A stretch of 64,000 nucleotides of DNA from an uncultured Verrucomicrobiota bacterium (GTDB taxonomy: Bacteria; Verrucomicrobiota; Verrucomicrobiia; Opitutales; Seribacteraceae). The notes beneath the pieces are model-generated. The model was not told where the DNA came from. It did no database searches and was given only the letters and a program-made list of their open reading frames with translations. The position numbers and the translations under genes were made by a program. Shown here piece by piece: positions 33,731 to 41,490 of this stretch. The DNA lies in NCBI GenBank assembly GCA_902569115.1, contig CACFTI010000005.1:31142-95141 (forward strand). Direction: 5' to 3'. The stretch's first letter is position 1. Every line of letters begins with the position of its first letter.

Positions 33731-34633
33731 TTAAAATTTCCGGATCGAGAAATGGTTCATCCAAATTTGATCCTGTCGGTTCAACTTCTTTTTTTCCTTG
33801 GCTAAACTGCGATAAATACCCCATTTCGGGCGTACAAATTCAAATCCATCCCGCCAGGTTTGCACATTCTTTAATTCTTTTTTGATATTCAATGTATTAT
33901 CGAGGGAACGAATGGAAAAAAGAATGGATCCGCTTTTTGCATAGTTAGTCTTGCATTCACAAATTAACCATTTGCCTTTGCAGTTTTCCCAGTCAGCAAG
34001 AAAGACTCTCCCCTCATCAACCTCAGACCACCACTGGAGTTGTAGTTGAGGCTTCCCGTGATCTGTAACCCCAGAAAAGGTTAAAACCGGATCATCAATA
34101 TTCTTTGATCCTACGGCTTTCAATTGAAAGAAATGACAGAACTCTTTGTTAATTTGAAAGGACTTCTCGATCTTAAGGTACCATTTGACTTGATGAGTTT
34201 CTGATGAAATGGCTTTCATCGGTTCGGGTGAACGCTGGTAGCCTTTAATTTCAATTCTTTGCCTTTCCCTACCTGTGGGCCATAATTTATCCCGATCACC
34301 GTCGATGTCTTTTCGGAGGGAAAAGGCGAAAGCACTTCCCAATTCTTTATCTTTTACCAATTTTATATGTTGGAACTTAGAACCGCTGCGCGTGTCGATA
34401 TGCTTGGGTGATTCAATTGAGTATTTACCAAAGCTTGCCTTGATCTGTTCGACAGCAGTTAGCTTAGACTCCAGACTTGCATGTAGTTCAACAGTCTTGG
34501 AAGCATGAGTGATTTGGGGCAGAACCAAGCCGCAAAGTAGCCAAAAAAACGGGCAAACAAAAACGCCGCACTTCTGCGGCGTTCTTGGGCTTTTGAAACA
34601 CAAACTAAACTGAAACAAACTGACTGATGTCAT
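33731..34633 (-). CDS. Probable polysaccharide lyase (heparin-lyase I-like fold)
   Basis: A 300-residue exported protein. The N-terminus is unusual: about 22 polar residues precede the hydrophobic core (PFFWLLCGLVLPQITHAS), and an intrinsic-terminator-like hairpin lies inside this stretch. The mature part has a beta-jelly-roll look with ERQRIEIKGYQRSP, KWYLKIEKSF, HFFQLKAVGS and RPKWGIYRSL, which I associate with the PF14099 polysaccharide-lyase group. Such enzymes cut acidic polysaccharides by beta-elimination. No catalytic residue can be assigned safely by eye. It leads the cupin-pdxA-MFS group and would supply its substrate. The true start may lie downstream of the track ATG, but no better start codon is obvious. 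Confidence 0.6.
   Translation of the reverse strand: MTSVSLFQFSLCFKSPRTPQKCGVFVCPFFWLLCGLVLPQITHASKTVELHASLESKLTAVEQIKASFGKYSIESPKHIDTRSGSKFQHIKLVKDKELGSAFAFSLRKDIDGDRDKLWPTGRERQRIEIKGYQRSPEPMKAISSETHQVKWYLKIEKSFQINKEFCHFFQLKAVGSKNIDDPVLTFSGVTDHGKPQLQLQWWSEVDEGRVFLADWENCKGKWLICECKTNYAKSGSILFSIRSLDNTLNIKKELKNVQTWRDGFEFVRPKWGIYRSLAKEKKKLNRQDQIWMNHFSIRKF
34555..34583 (-). terminator. Terminator-like hairpin inside the lyase 5' end
   Basis: Read on the minus strand, AACGCCGCA - GAAG - TGCGGCGTT forms a perfect 9-bp GC-rich stem with a 4-base loop, and the second arm runs into TTTTTGTTT. This is a textbook intrinsic terminator. It lies about 165 bases after the stop of the sulfatase at 34750-36192 and about 50 bases inside the annotated lyase frame. 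Confidence 0.75.
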
Positions 34634-34749
34634 TGGTTGAGACGGAAGGTTTCTACAAAACGTTCAAAAGAAATGCATTTTTTTTAATATTTTTTTTCAT
34701 TTCTCCTTAGCTTTGTTGATTATCAGTGGTTTATGAAATAAATATTTTT

Positions 34750-36192
34750 TTATTTTTTAATATTTTTTGAATAGTCCCGACCTGACCAACTATCCAAAAC
34801 GGATTTTTGCCATTTTTCGAGGGCAGATTTCATCATATTCACTCTTTTGTTTTGTTTTTTGAGAAGATCATCCGATTCCATCGGGTCTGTTTCCAAGTTA
34901 TATAATTCAAAGCGGGTTTCCTTTGGTGTTTGAATTCGGTGAAGTTTCCAGGGCCATGCATTCCACGCGGCATGTCCAATGAGATTCTTTTGATCGAATG
35001 ATTCGAATTCATTTACATTTTTAAGAATTCTTTCGGGATGCGGATTTGGCTTACCTGCGGTCTTTGCATCTAGGAGGGCTTTAATGATTCTATCGTTCCA
35101 TGTCGATTGGCCGTTTCTGAATCCATGCCAGAATCCAATGGCTGCCCGTTTATTCTTTTTTCCGGAAATAATCGGCATCATATCCGTGCCATCCAGTGGA
35201 GGATTACCTTTTCCTCTCTTGAGTCCGGCTATACCAAGAAGAGTGGGATAAAGATCAGATGAGACGCAGGGGGTATCAATTTCTTTTGGTGAAAACCTGG
35301 CAGGCCATTCAAGAATTGCGGGAATTCTTAGCCCACCTTCATAAATGCTCCCTTTTTTAGCTCTGCCACCCGAGGTTTTCTGGTCAAGCCCTCCATTATC
35401 ACTCGAATAGAAAAGCAGGGTGTTTTGTTCGATATTCAGTGATCTTAATTTTTCGCGTAGCCTTCCAATCTGTTGGTCGAGCAGGGTGATTTCGCGAAGG
35501 TATCCTTTCATTCCCAATCTTTGTTCGTTGTACAATGTGGAAGCATTGGGAATGCCTTGAGGGATTTCAAGATGGGGACCATGGGGAGAAGGGAACCAAG
35601 TTACGATGAAGATGGGCTTTCCCTTGCCGTTTTGTTTTTCAAGAAAATCCAGGGTGGCATCCATCGTGATGACTGTTCCTGCTCCTTTGATTTGTTCGTA
35701 CTCACCGTTTCGGCTTAAGTAGGGGTCGTTGTCAAAAAAGTTGAGACCAGATAGCCATTCATCGAAACCGGCACCACCGGGAGAAGTTGGACTGTCTGGT
35801 TGGACGGACCCAATATGCCACTTGCCAAAGTGTCCAGTGACATAACCGGCTTCTTTTAACTTTTCGGCAATGGTGGATTCCTGGGGTCTGAGGTAGTGCC
35901 CATGATTGGGGACATTGACCCGAAAGGGATGCCTGCCGGTCAATACACTTGCACGGCTGGGTGAGCAGACCGGAGCGCTGGAATAAAAGCGGTTGAATAC
36001 AACTCCTGCTTTTGCCATCGCATCCAGATTGGGGGTTTGAACGAAGGGATGACCGGTATATCCACAGTCCCCGTAGCCATGATCATCAGACATCACCAGG
36101 ATGATATGGGGAAGGGAGTTTTTGTCCGCTGAGCATACTATTCCCCAGATAAGGGAAAGAATGAAAAGTAATCTTAGAATTAATGCAGGCAT
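34750..36192 (-). CDS. Secreted sulfatase (S1 family), canonical CSPSR
   Basis: A 480-residue exported sulfatase. The signal peptide covers residues 1-21. Metal and active-site motifs are canonical: VMSDDHGYGDCGYTG, CSPSRASVLTG with Cys76, FGKWHIGS, and YSSDNGGLDQK. The C-terminal subdomain has ELYNLETDPMESDDL. This fits the arylsulfatase group common in PVC bacteria; the substrate is not assigned. The gene ends in a very AT-rich region before the terminator-like hairpin and lyase gene. It lies 37 bases after the cytochrome b gene on the same strand, a likely separate unit from the respiratory genes. Confidence 0.93.
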   Translation of the reverse strand: MPALILRLLFILSLIWGIVCSADKNSLPHIILVMSDDHGYGDCGYTGHPFVQTPNLDAMAKAGVVFNRFYSSAPVCSPSRASVLTGRHPFRVNVPNHGHYLRPQESTIAEKLKEAGYVTGHFGKWHIGSVQPDSPTSPGGAGFDEWLSGLNFFDNDPYLSRNGEYEQIKGAGTVITMDATLDFLEKQNGKGKPIFIVTWFPSPHGPHLEIPQGIPNASTLYNEQRLGMKGYLREITLLDQQIGRLREKLRSLNIEQNTLLFYSSDNGGLDQKTSGGRAKKGSIYEGGLRIPAILEWPARFSPKEIDTPCVSSDLYPTLLGIAGLKRGKGNPPLDGTDMMPIISGKKNKRAAIGFWHGFRNGQSTWNDRIIKALLDAKTAGKPNPHPERILKNVNEFESFDQKNLIGHAAWNAWPWKLHRIQTPKETRFELYNLETDPMESDDLLKKQNKRVNMMKSALEKWQKSVLDSWSGRDYSKNIKK

Positions 36193-36229
36193 GGCCTAGA
36201 GGCTAGCCTCGAAGAAGACGGTGATGCAA

Positions 36230-37990
36230 TCAGAAATCGGCAGGCTGGGATCTTATCCAATCCACTAAGATTGCGATCTCCTCATCCTTAAGTTTACCAT
36301 CCCTCCCGTAGCAGGGCATCCGGTCATTTTTCTTTCCGTAGAAACGCTTGTCCTCTGGATTTTCAATGAAGGCAATCAACCACTCGCGTGATCCATAGCC
36401 GGTCAGATCGGGAGCGGAACCTTCATCCTCGGAATCAATGTCATGGCATTCAATGCAGGCCCTGCCATCCTCAAATTTCAGATCATCGTTATAATAAAGC
36501 GAAAGAAGTTCTTCCCGGGTGTCCTCATCCAACTTTTCTTCGTAAGGTAATTCTGCACCGTCTGCGAGAAGCTTGGCTATTTCAGGGAGAAGCTTCTTTT
36601 CCTCCTCCGTATACTTGGCCAGTACCTTACGGGCCATCGTCCCATCCTTGAACTTGGTGCCTCCAAAGTATTTCTCGGATACATAATGATCATAGTCGAG
36701 TAATTCGGTGATCCATTCAACGCTGGCGAAACCGGCAAGGTCGGCGGCAGATTGCGGCTCATCAACCGGGAACCCGCGGCCGTCATGTCCGTTGTAGCGG
36801 TGGCAGCTTGCACAATGGGCGGCGAACAGCCGACGCCCCTGGTTTTGTGGATCCTTTCGTAGGAGAGTAACCGCACCCGCTGGAGGAATACCTTCCGAGT
36901 CGGCAATTTTAATCACCCGCTCCGCCTGCCAGTTTGCCTCTTCAATGGCCGCACCATGCTTAAGGTTTGCCTGATCTTCAGAGATGGCCATCCCCGTGAG
37001 AGCCGCGGACCCGGCAATCAAAACCCACCAGAAACCGACATTAAACTGGTGTCCGCCTTTACTCTTCCCGATGAAGGGCGTGAGAAACATCCAAAGGCCC
37101 AGAAAAGCAGGAATGATGACGGCCCCCCAGAATGCTGGGACATATTTCAATAATTGAAAAAGAAAAAGAAAATACCATTCGGGACGGGCAGGAAATTCGT
37201 TGGATGGATCCGCAGGCGGTCCGAGAGGCGCTCCCCGAAAATAAATAGTCAGAGCCACCACAGCCAGGAGAACCGCGAGGCAGGCGATTGCATCCTTTAG
37301 TACCTGATCTGGCCAAAAGTAGGAATCACGCTTGGGTCTGGGTTCCTTTACATGGATACCGTGCTTGCGGAACAGATAGATATGAGCCACCACCAAGGCT
37401 ACTAATGATGCCGGCAATACGCCTGCATGCAGGGCAAAGAAACGAGTGAGGGTATGATGTCCGTACTCCGATCCACCCACCACAATTTTCTGCAGGGCGG
37501 GCCCGATAAGGGGAACTTCCGCCATCAGGTTGGTTGCCACGGCTGTGGCCCAGTATCCTTTCTGGTCCCATGGTAGCAGATAGCCAGTAAGTGAAAGGGC
37601 CAAGGTTACGCCCATCATCAGTACTCCGAACCAAAAATTCAGTTCCCTTGGTGCCTTGTATGCTCCGTCGATTACCACCTGCATCAGATGTAAAACCAGC
37701 AGAACAATCATCGCCTGAGCCATGTAGTGATGTACGCCTCGTAGGAACCAACCGCCCGCCACATGGTACTGTAGGAAATATACGCTTTCCCATGCCGTTT
37801 GGGCACTGGGTGCGTAAAACATCCAAAGTAGGGTGCCGGTCACCACCTGGGTGAAAAAGACAAAGGTGAGGCAACTGCCCCAAACATATCTCCAGCGTGC
37901 ACCACCGGGTACTTTCTCATAAAGTGCCTCTTTAACCAATCCTCGGATACCCGAGCGGTCATCGATCCAGTCCATTAATCCTTTGATCAT
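36230..37990 (-). CDS. Cytochrome b fused to a di-haem cytochrome c
   Basis: A 586-residue inner-membrane protein of the bc/b6f class. The four-helix core binds two b haems: His87-x13-His101 and His188-x14-His203, the x14 spacing being b6f-like. A subunit-IV-like part follows with the quinol-site motif PEWY near residue 265. Unlike bc1, the polypeptide continues after the membrane part into a periplasmic cytochrome c region with two haem motifs, CASCH near 392 and CIECH near 510. So one gene replaces cytochrome b, subunit IV and cytochrome c1. It overlaps the Rieske gene by four bases (ATGA). Together they would oxidise quinol and reduce a soluble carrier, for example the azurin-like protein class. 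Confidence 0.93.
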   Translation of the reverse strand: MIKGLMDWIDDRSGIRGLVKEALYEKVPGGARWRYVWGSCLTFVFFTQVVTGTLLWMFYAPSAQTAWESVYFLQYHVAGGWFLRGVHHYMAQAMIVLLVLHLMQVVIDGAYKAPRELNFWFGVLMMGVTLALSLTGYLLPWDQKGYWATAVATNLMAEVPLIGPALQKIVVGGSEYGHHTLTRFFALHAGVLPASLVALVVAHIYLFRKHGIHVKEPRPKRDSYFWPDQVLKDAIACLAVLLAVVALTIYFRGAPLGPPADPSNEFPARPEWYFLFLFQLLKYVPAFWGAVIIPAFLGLWMFLTPFIGKSKGGHQFNVGFWWVLIAGSAALTGMAISEDQANLKHGAAIEEANWQAERVIKIADSEGIPPAGAVTLLRKDPQNQGRRLFAAHCASCHRYNGHDGRGFPVDEPQSAADLAGFASVEWITELLDYDHYVSEKYFGGTKFKDGTMARKVLAKYTEEEKKLLPEIAKLLADGAELPYEEKLDEDTREELLSLYYNDDLKFEDGRACIECHDIDSEDEGSAPDLTGYGSREWLIAFIENPEDKRFYGKKNDRMPCYGRDGKLKDEEIAILVDWIRSQPADF

Positions 37991-38538
37991 ACCGGTACTT
38001 TCTCCGCAATATTAGGCACGAATTGTTGGAAGCGAATCCAGACCACCCCGTCTTCCACCTTGGTATCCATGGTGTCCATACCCCGTGGGCTGGGGCTATT
38101 ATCGGTGGTCACCGATCCATCCAGTCCGAAGGTACTGTTGTGGCAGGGGCAGAAATAATCATTGGAATTCTTTCGGTAATCAATGGCACAGCCCAAGTGT
38201 GGACATTTCAGATTGTAGGCAGTCACCTTCTCTCCATTTCTAGCGAGATAAACGGCACCTGCGGGGATGTTGGTGTAGGTGGTCCATGCGTCCTTCACTT
38301 TTTCCAATACGACCTCAAACTTGGTGGGCGTACCATCTTCCGGCAAGGTAGCGAGGTTGGTGACTTTTGTCCAGGGAACCTCAGCGTTTCCAGTCTCTTT
38401 GGTCGCTGGATCCAGAACGCTGGGAATTCCCGAAGCTAGTGGAAATAACGCACAGGCAGTGGAAGCGGCAATCGTAGAGGTCACTATAAACTTTCTACGA
38501 TCCTCCTTGGATTCTTCTTTTTTTGGGCTGTCTGACAT
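37987..38538 (-). CDS. Rieske iron-sulfur protein
   Basis: A 183-residue membrane-anchored Rieske subunit. DRRKFIVTS followed by a hydrophobic helix is a twin-arginine signal anchor. The [2Fe-2S] ligands are in CPHLGC and CPCHNSTFG, with the normal spacing and the serine that tunes the potential. The protein forms a quinol-oxidising complex with the cytochrome b/c protein encoded directly downstream with a 4-base overlap. Upstream bases (38539-38670) include TCACTTT/AAAGTGA, a 7-bp inverted repeat, but no clear promoter. Confidence 0.95.
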   Translation of the reverse strand: MSDSPKKEESKEDRRKFIVTSTIAASTACALFPLASGIPSVLDPATKETGNAEVPWTKVTNLATLPEDGTPTKFEVVLEKVKDAWTTYTNIPAGAVYLARNGEKVTAYNLKCPHLGCAIDYRKNSNDYFCPCHNSTFGLDGSVTTDNSPSPRGMDTMDTKVEDGVVWIRFQQFVPNIAEKVPV

Positions 38539-38670
38539 AACTAATAAAGAAATTAAATTATATTCACTTTATTCTCCATCAACAAAGTGAGCGAGTAGGA
38601 AATGGAAATATAGGGATGCTTTAAGGAAGATTATAACTGGGACAATACTAACAGGAAATATAATATTTTC

Positions 38671-40044
38671 CTAATTAGTTTGACTAAATTCAAGTCGCTT
38701 GAGCCCTTTTTGGATAGATTTATTTTGGTGGAGGAGTTTCCAAATCAACTGGGTGGAGTAGTTTTCAAACATCAGGAGAACCAGCCCTTTGTCAATTCCA
38801 AGATAACTTTTTCCAATCCAGGGTAGATCACCGTTTGCTTTGGTGAGATAGCTGTAGGCATCATAAAGACCATACTTTCCAACCAATCCTGAGATTTGGT
38901 ACATGTGGTTGAGTGCATCGATCGATTCCTTTGGTGTGAAGGGTAGAAAGGAGAGGGCGCCGTACGGGGCAACGGTTCCGTCTTCAAGAAGTTTGTGCCC
39001 GACTCCGATCGGATGAGAGCCATACAAACCGCTGTAACCAGTCGATGGGCTTATGCAGGCACTCATACCCCAAGAGTTGGGACCCAAGCCCTTGATACGA
39101 TGAGCATTATCAATTGCGTATTGACGGGCGGCCAATCCAGCGTGTCGGGAATTATCAAACCAATCACGACCCAGCTTGTCGCGCAGATTTCGAAAGTCGA
39201 TAAATGCGTGCGTCCATTGGTAAGTAAACGCAGCACCCGTTCCGCAGAAGATGAACTCCTCCCCTTTGTAACTGCCCTTGTAGGTCTTCATGGCATAGTA
39301 TGAATCTGCTCCTGTTGAAAATTCCTTCCTGGGTGCACCGGCAGCGAGAATATAGAGAAAGATGTGTTCACTGTAGGCGGACCATCCGCCGAACATACCT
39401 TCTTCATTGATACCATGCGGAAATTTCTTCGGAAGATTTTCCGGATAACAGGCGAGGTAGGGATGTTTGGTCACCGGGTTGGTAAACCATTTCCAGTTCA
39501 TGGCCTCATATAATTCATAAGTAAGTTTTTCGATTTCTCCACCAAAGTACTCAGCCGCGGCCAGAGCTCCGAGTAACATAGTCCCGGCTGATGCATTGCT
39601 AAGTTCGATATTATGCGAGTCTTTCCAACCCCGTTTACCGGTGTCGGGATCAATGAAATGATACCAGAATCCATTGATTCGTTTTAAATCTCTCAGGGTT
39701 TTCAGGGTGATGATGATTCTCTTTTCACCCTCTTCACGGGAGATCCACTCACGCTCCACGCCAATAATAATCGCAGCGAAATAAAATCCCTGATGCTCAA
39801 TTGGAATGGGGCTGTATTGATTAAATCCCACATAGTCCCCATTGGACATGCCATAGGTCGGGCTCTTGGGATCATCGTTCCATTCTTCCCAAAAGAAATC
39901 AAAACAGCCTTTTAGTTCCCTCTCCATCAGGGGAGTTAATTTCTTTGGCGTTTGTTGAACAGGGTAAAGGGTGGTCTGCTCCCCTAAAACCAGAGCACCT
40001 TGAAGCAGTAAAATTGCTGTAAAAAACAAATATTTCACAGGCAT
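38671..40044 (-). CDS. Glucoamylase-family (GH144-like) secreted hydrolase
   Basis: A 457-residue exported protein with a signal peptide (1-21) and an all-alpha (alpha/alpha)6-like composition. It matches the glucoamylase PF10091 group, whose characterised members are endo-beta-1,2-glucanases: CFDFFWEEWND near the start, GFYFAAIIIGVEREW, a conserved middle with YEAMNWKWF, EEGMFGGWSAYSEH and, toward the end, WGMSACISPSTGYSG. Glu residues in these segments would be catalytic, but I cannot say which. Expected role: cleavage of a glucan in the periplasm or outside. A near-perfect palindrome (AGGAAATATAATATTTTCCT) overlaps its stop codon at 38653-38672 and could be a weak terminator. Confidence 0.85.
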   Translation of the reverse strand: MPVKYLFFTAILLLQGALVLGEQTTLYPVQQTPKKLTPLMERELKGCFDFFWEEWNDDPKSPTYGMSNGDYVGFNQYSPIPIEHQGFYFAAIIIGVEREWISREEGEKRIIITLKTLRDLKRINGFWYHFIDPDTGKRGWKDSHNIELSNASAGTMLLGALAAAEYFGGEIEKLTYELYEAMNWKWFTNPVTKHPYLACYPENLPKKFPHGINEEGMFGGWSAYSEHIFLYILAAGAPRKEFSTGADSYYAMKTYKGSYKGEEFIFCGTGAAFTYQWTHAFIDFRNLRDKLGRDWFDNSRHAGLAARQYAIDNAHRIKGLGPNSWGMSACISPSTGYSGLYGSHPIGVGHKLLEDGTVAPYGALSFLPFTPKESIDALNHMYQISGLVGKYGLYDAYSYLTKANGDLPWIGKSYLGIDKGLVLLMFENYSTQLIWKLLHQNKSIQKGLKRLEFSQTN

Positions 40045-40077
40045 GACTATGCCTGCTTTTTTGGTGGATGAGAAGTT

Positions 40078-41490
40078 CTAAGCGATCAGTTTTTTGATGG
40101 CGTGGTGGGGTTCCACCCCGGTCAGGCGAAAGTCAAGTCCCTGAAAACGGAAGGAAAGGCGGGTGTGATCAATGCCCATGAGTTCCAGAATGGTGGCCTG
40201 TAAATCATGAACATGCACCGGATCCTCGGTTACATGAAAGCCCAGTTCATCGGTCTTACCCACGGTGATGCCCGGTTTGGTTCCTCCTCCGGCCATCCAC
40301 ATGGTGAAGGCCTGTGGGTGGTGATCGCGCCCGCCACTGCGGTTGAGGGCCGCACTTGCTTCAACCATGGGGGTACGTCCAAATTCTCCACCCCAAACAA
40401 CCAGGGTATCTTCGAGCATGCCCAGTCTTTTAAGATCCTGAACGAGAGCCGCACTGGCCTGATCCACTGCTTTTGCCTGATTTTTTACATTTCCTTCCAC
40501 ATTGCTGTGTGCATCCCATCCGCTGTGGTAAAGTTGAATAAAGCGGGTACCCCGCTCGGCAAGGCGCCGTGCAAGGAGGCAATTACTGGCGAAATCGGAT
40601 TTCCCTTTTTTGACGCCATAAAGATCCAGTGTCTCCTGACTTTCCTTGGAGAAATCCATCAATTCCGGTGCCCGTGCCTGCATGCGGTAAGCCATTTCAT
40701 AGGCTTCGATACGGGCATTGATTTCGGGATCTCCCATTTTTCCATGAGTTCCACGATTCAGTTTATTTAAAAGATCGAGGGTTTGACGCTGAGCGGTGCG
40801 GTCGATTCCCTTGGGGTTGGCAACATGGAGAATCGGTTCGGCACCTTCCCGAAAGGGCACCCCCTGATGCTCGGATGGCAGGAACCCGGAGCCCCACATC
40901 GCAGAACCACCGCTTAGGTTGCCTCCACTTCTCATGACCACAAATCCGGGTAGGTCATCGGCTTCGCTTCCGATTCCGTAACTGAGCCAGGAGCCCATGC
41001 TTGCCCGGCCAGGTATGCCACTTCCGGTAGTCATGAACAACTGGGCGGGGGCATGGTTGAAATGATCAGTGTGCATCGATTTGACGATGGTCAGGTCGTC
41101 TGCGATTTTAGATAGATAGGGAAGACGGTCAGAAAATTCCGCACCGGACTGGCCGTGCTTGGCAAATGGAAAGCGTGGTCCGAGAACCGCAGCATCGGGT
41201 TGAATAAACGCATATCTTTGTCCTTTAATTACGGACGGGGGAATGGGTTTACCTTCGATTTCCTGAAGTTTGGGCTTGTTATCAAAAAGTTCCAGCTGAC
41301 TGGGTGCACCTCCCATAAACAAATAAATGACCCTCTTGGCCTTAACCGGGAAACGCATGAAGTCAGGCTTGCCGGTAGCTCCAAAGGTTTCGTTGGCAAG
41401 CAGGGAGGCGAGGGCGATCTTGCCCACTCCAATTCCACAGTCCTGGAAAAAATGGCGGCGGGTGCGATGAAGTAATGGATGTGTGATCAT
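40078..41490 (-). CDS. DUF1501 domain protein, Tat-exported
   Basis: A 470-residue DUF1501 protein, longer than the one at 2502. The N-terminus HRTRRHFFQDCGIGVGKIAL is a twin-arginine signal. Landmarks are YLFMGGAPSQLELFDNKP, SCLLARRLAERGTRFIQLYH-like (here NCLLARRLAERGTRFIQ), and VVWGGEFGRTPMVE, followed by GGRDHHPQAFTMWMAGGG, with the metal-ligand-like histidines seen in this fold. It overlaps the DUF1549 gene upstream by four bases (ATGA), showing tight coupling of the pair. Function unknown beyond export; the fold is sulfatase/phosphatase-like by family. Confidence 0.92.
   Translation of the reverse strand: MITHPLLHRTRRHFFQDCGIGVGKIALASLLANETFGATGKPDFMRFPVKAKRVIYLFMGGAPSQLELFDNKPKLQEIEGKPIPPSVIKGQRYAFIQPDAAVLGPRFPFAKHGQSGAEFSDRLPYLSKIADDLTIVKSMHTDHFNHAPAQLFMTTGSGIPGRASMGSWLSYGIGSEADDLPGFVVMRSGGNLSGGSAMWGSGFLPSEHQGVPFREGAEPILHVANPKGIDRTAQRQTLDLLNKLNRGTHGKMGDPEINARIEAYEMAYRMQARAPELMDFSKESQETLDLYGVKKGKSDFASNCLLARRLAERGTRFIQLYHSGWDAHSNVEGNVKNQAKAVDQASAALVQDLKRLGMLEDTLVVWGGEFGRTPMVEASAALNRSGGRDHHPQAFTMWMAGGGTKPGITVGKTDELGFHVTEDPVHVHDLQATILELMGIDHTRLSFRFQGLDFRLTGVEPHHAIKKLIA

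Noticed and set aside
37326-37883. 185-aa minus-strand frame inside the cytochrome b gene
   Set aside because: The cytochrome b reading frame on the same strand has conserved haem histidines; this one is a shifted-frame shadow.
38653-38672. AGGAAATATAATATTTTCCT palindrome at the glucoamylase stop
   Set aside because: AT-rich, imperfect in the centre and without a T-run, so not listed as a terminator.
40207-40770. 187-aa plus-strand frame opposite the DUF1501 gene
   Set aside because: It is antisense to a conserved gene and has no recognisable domain.
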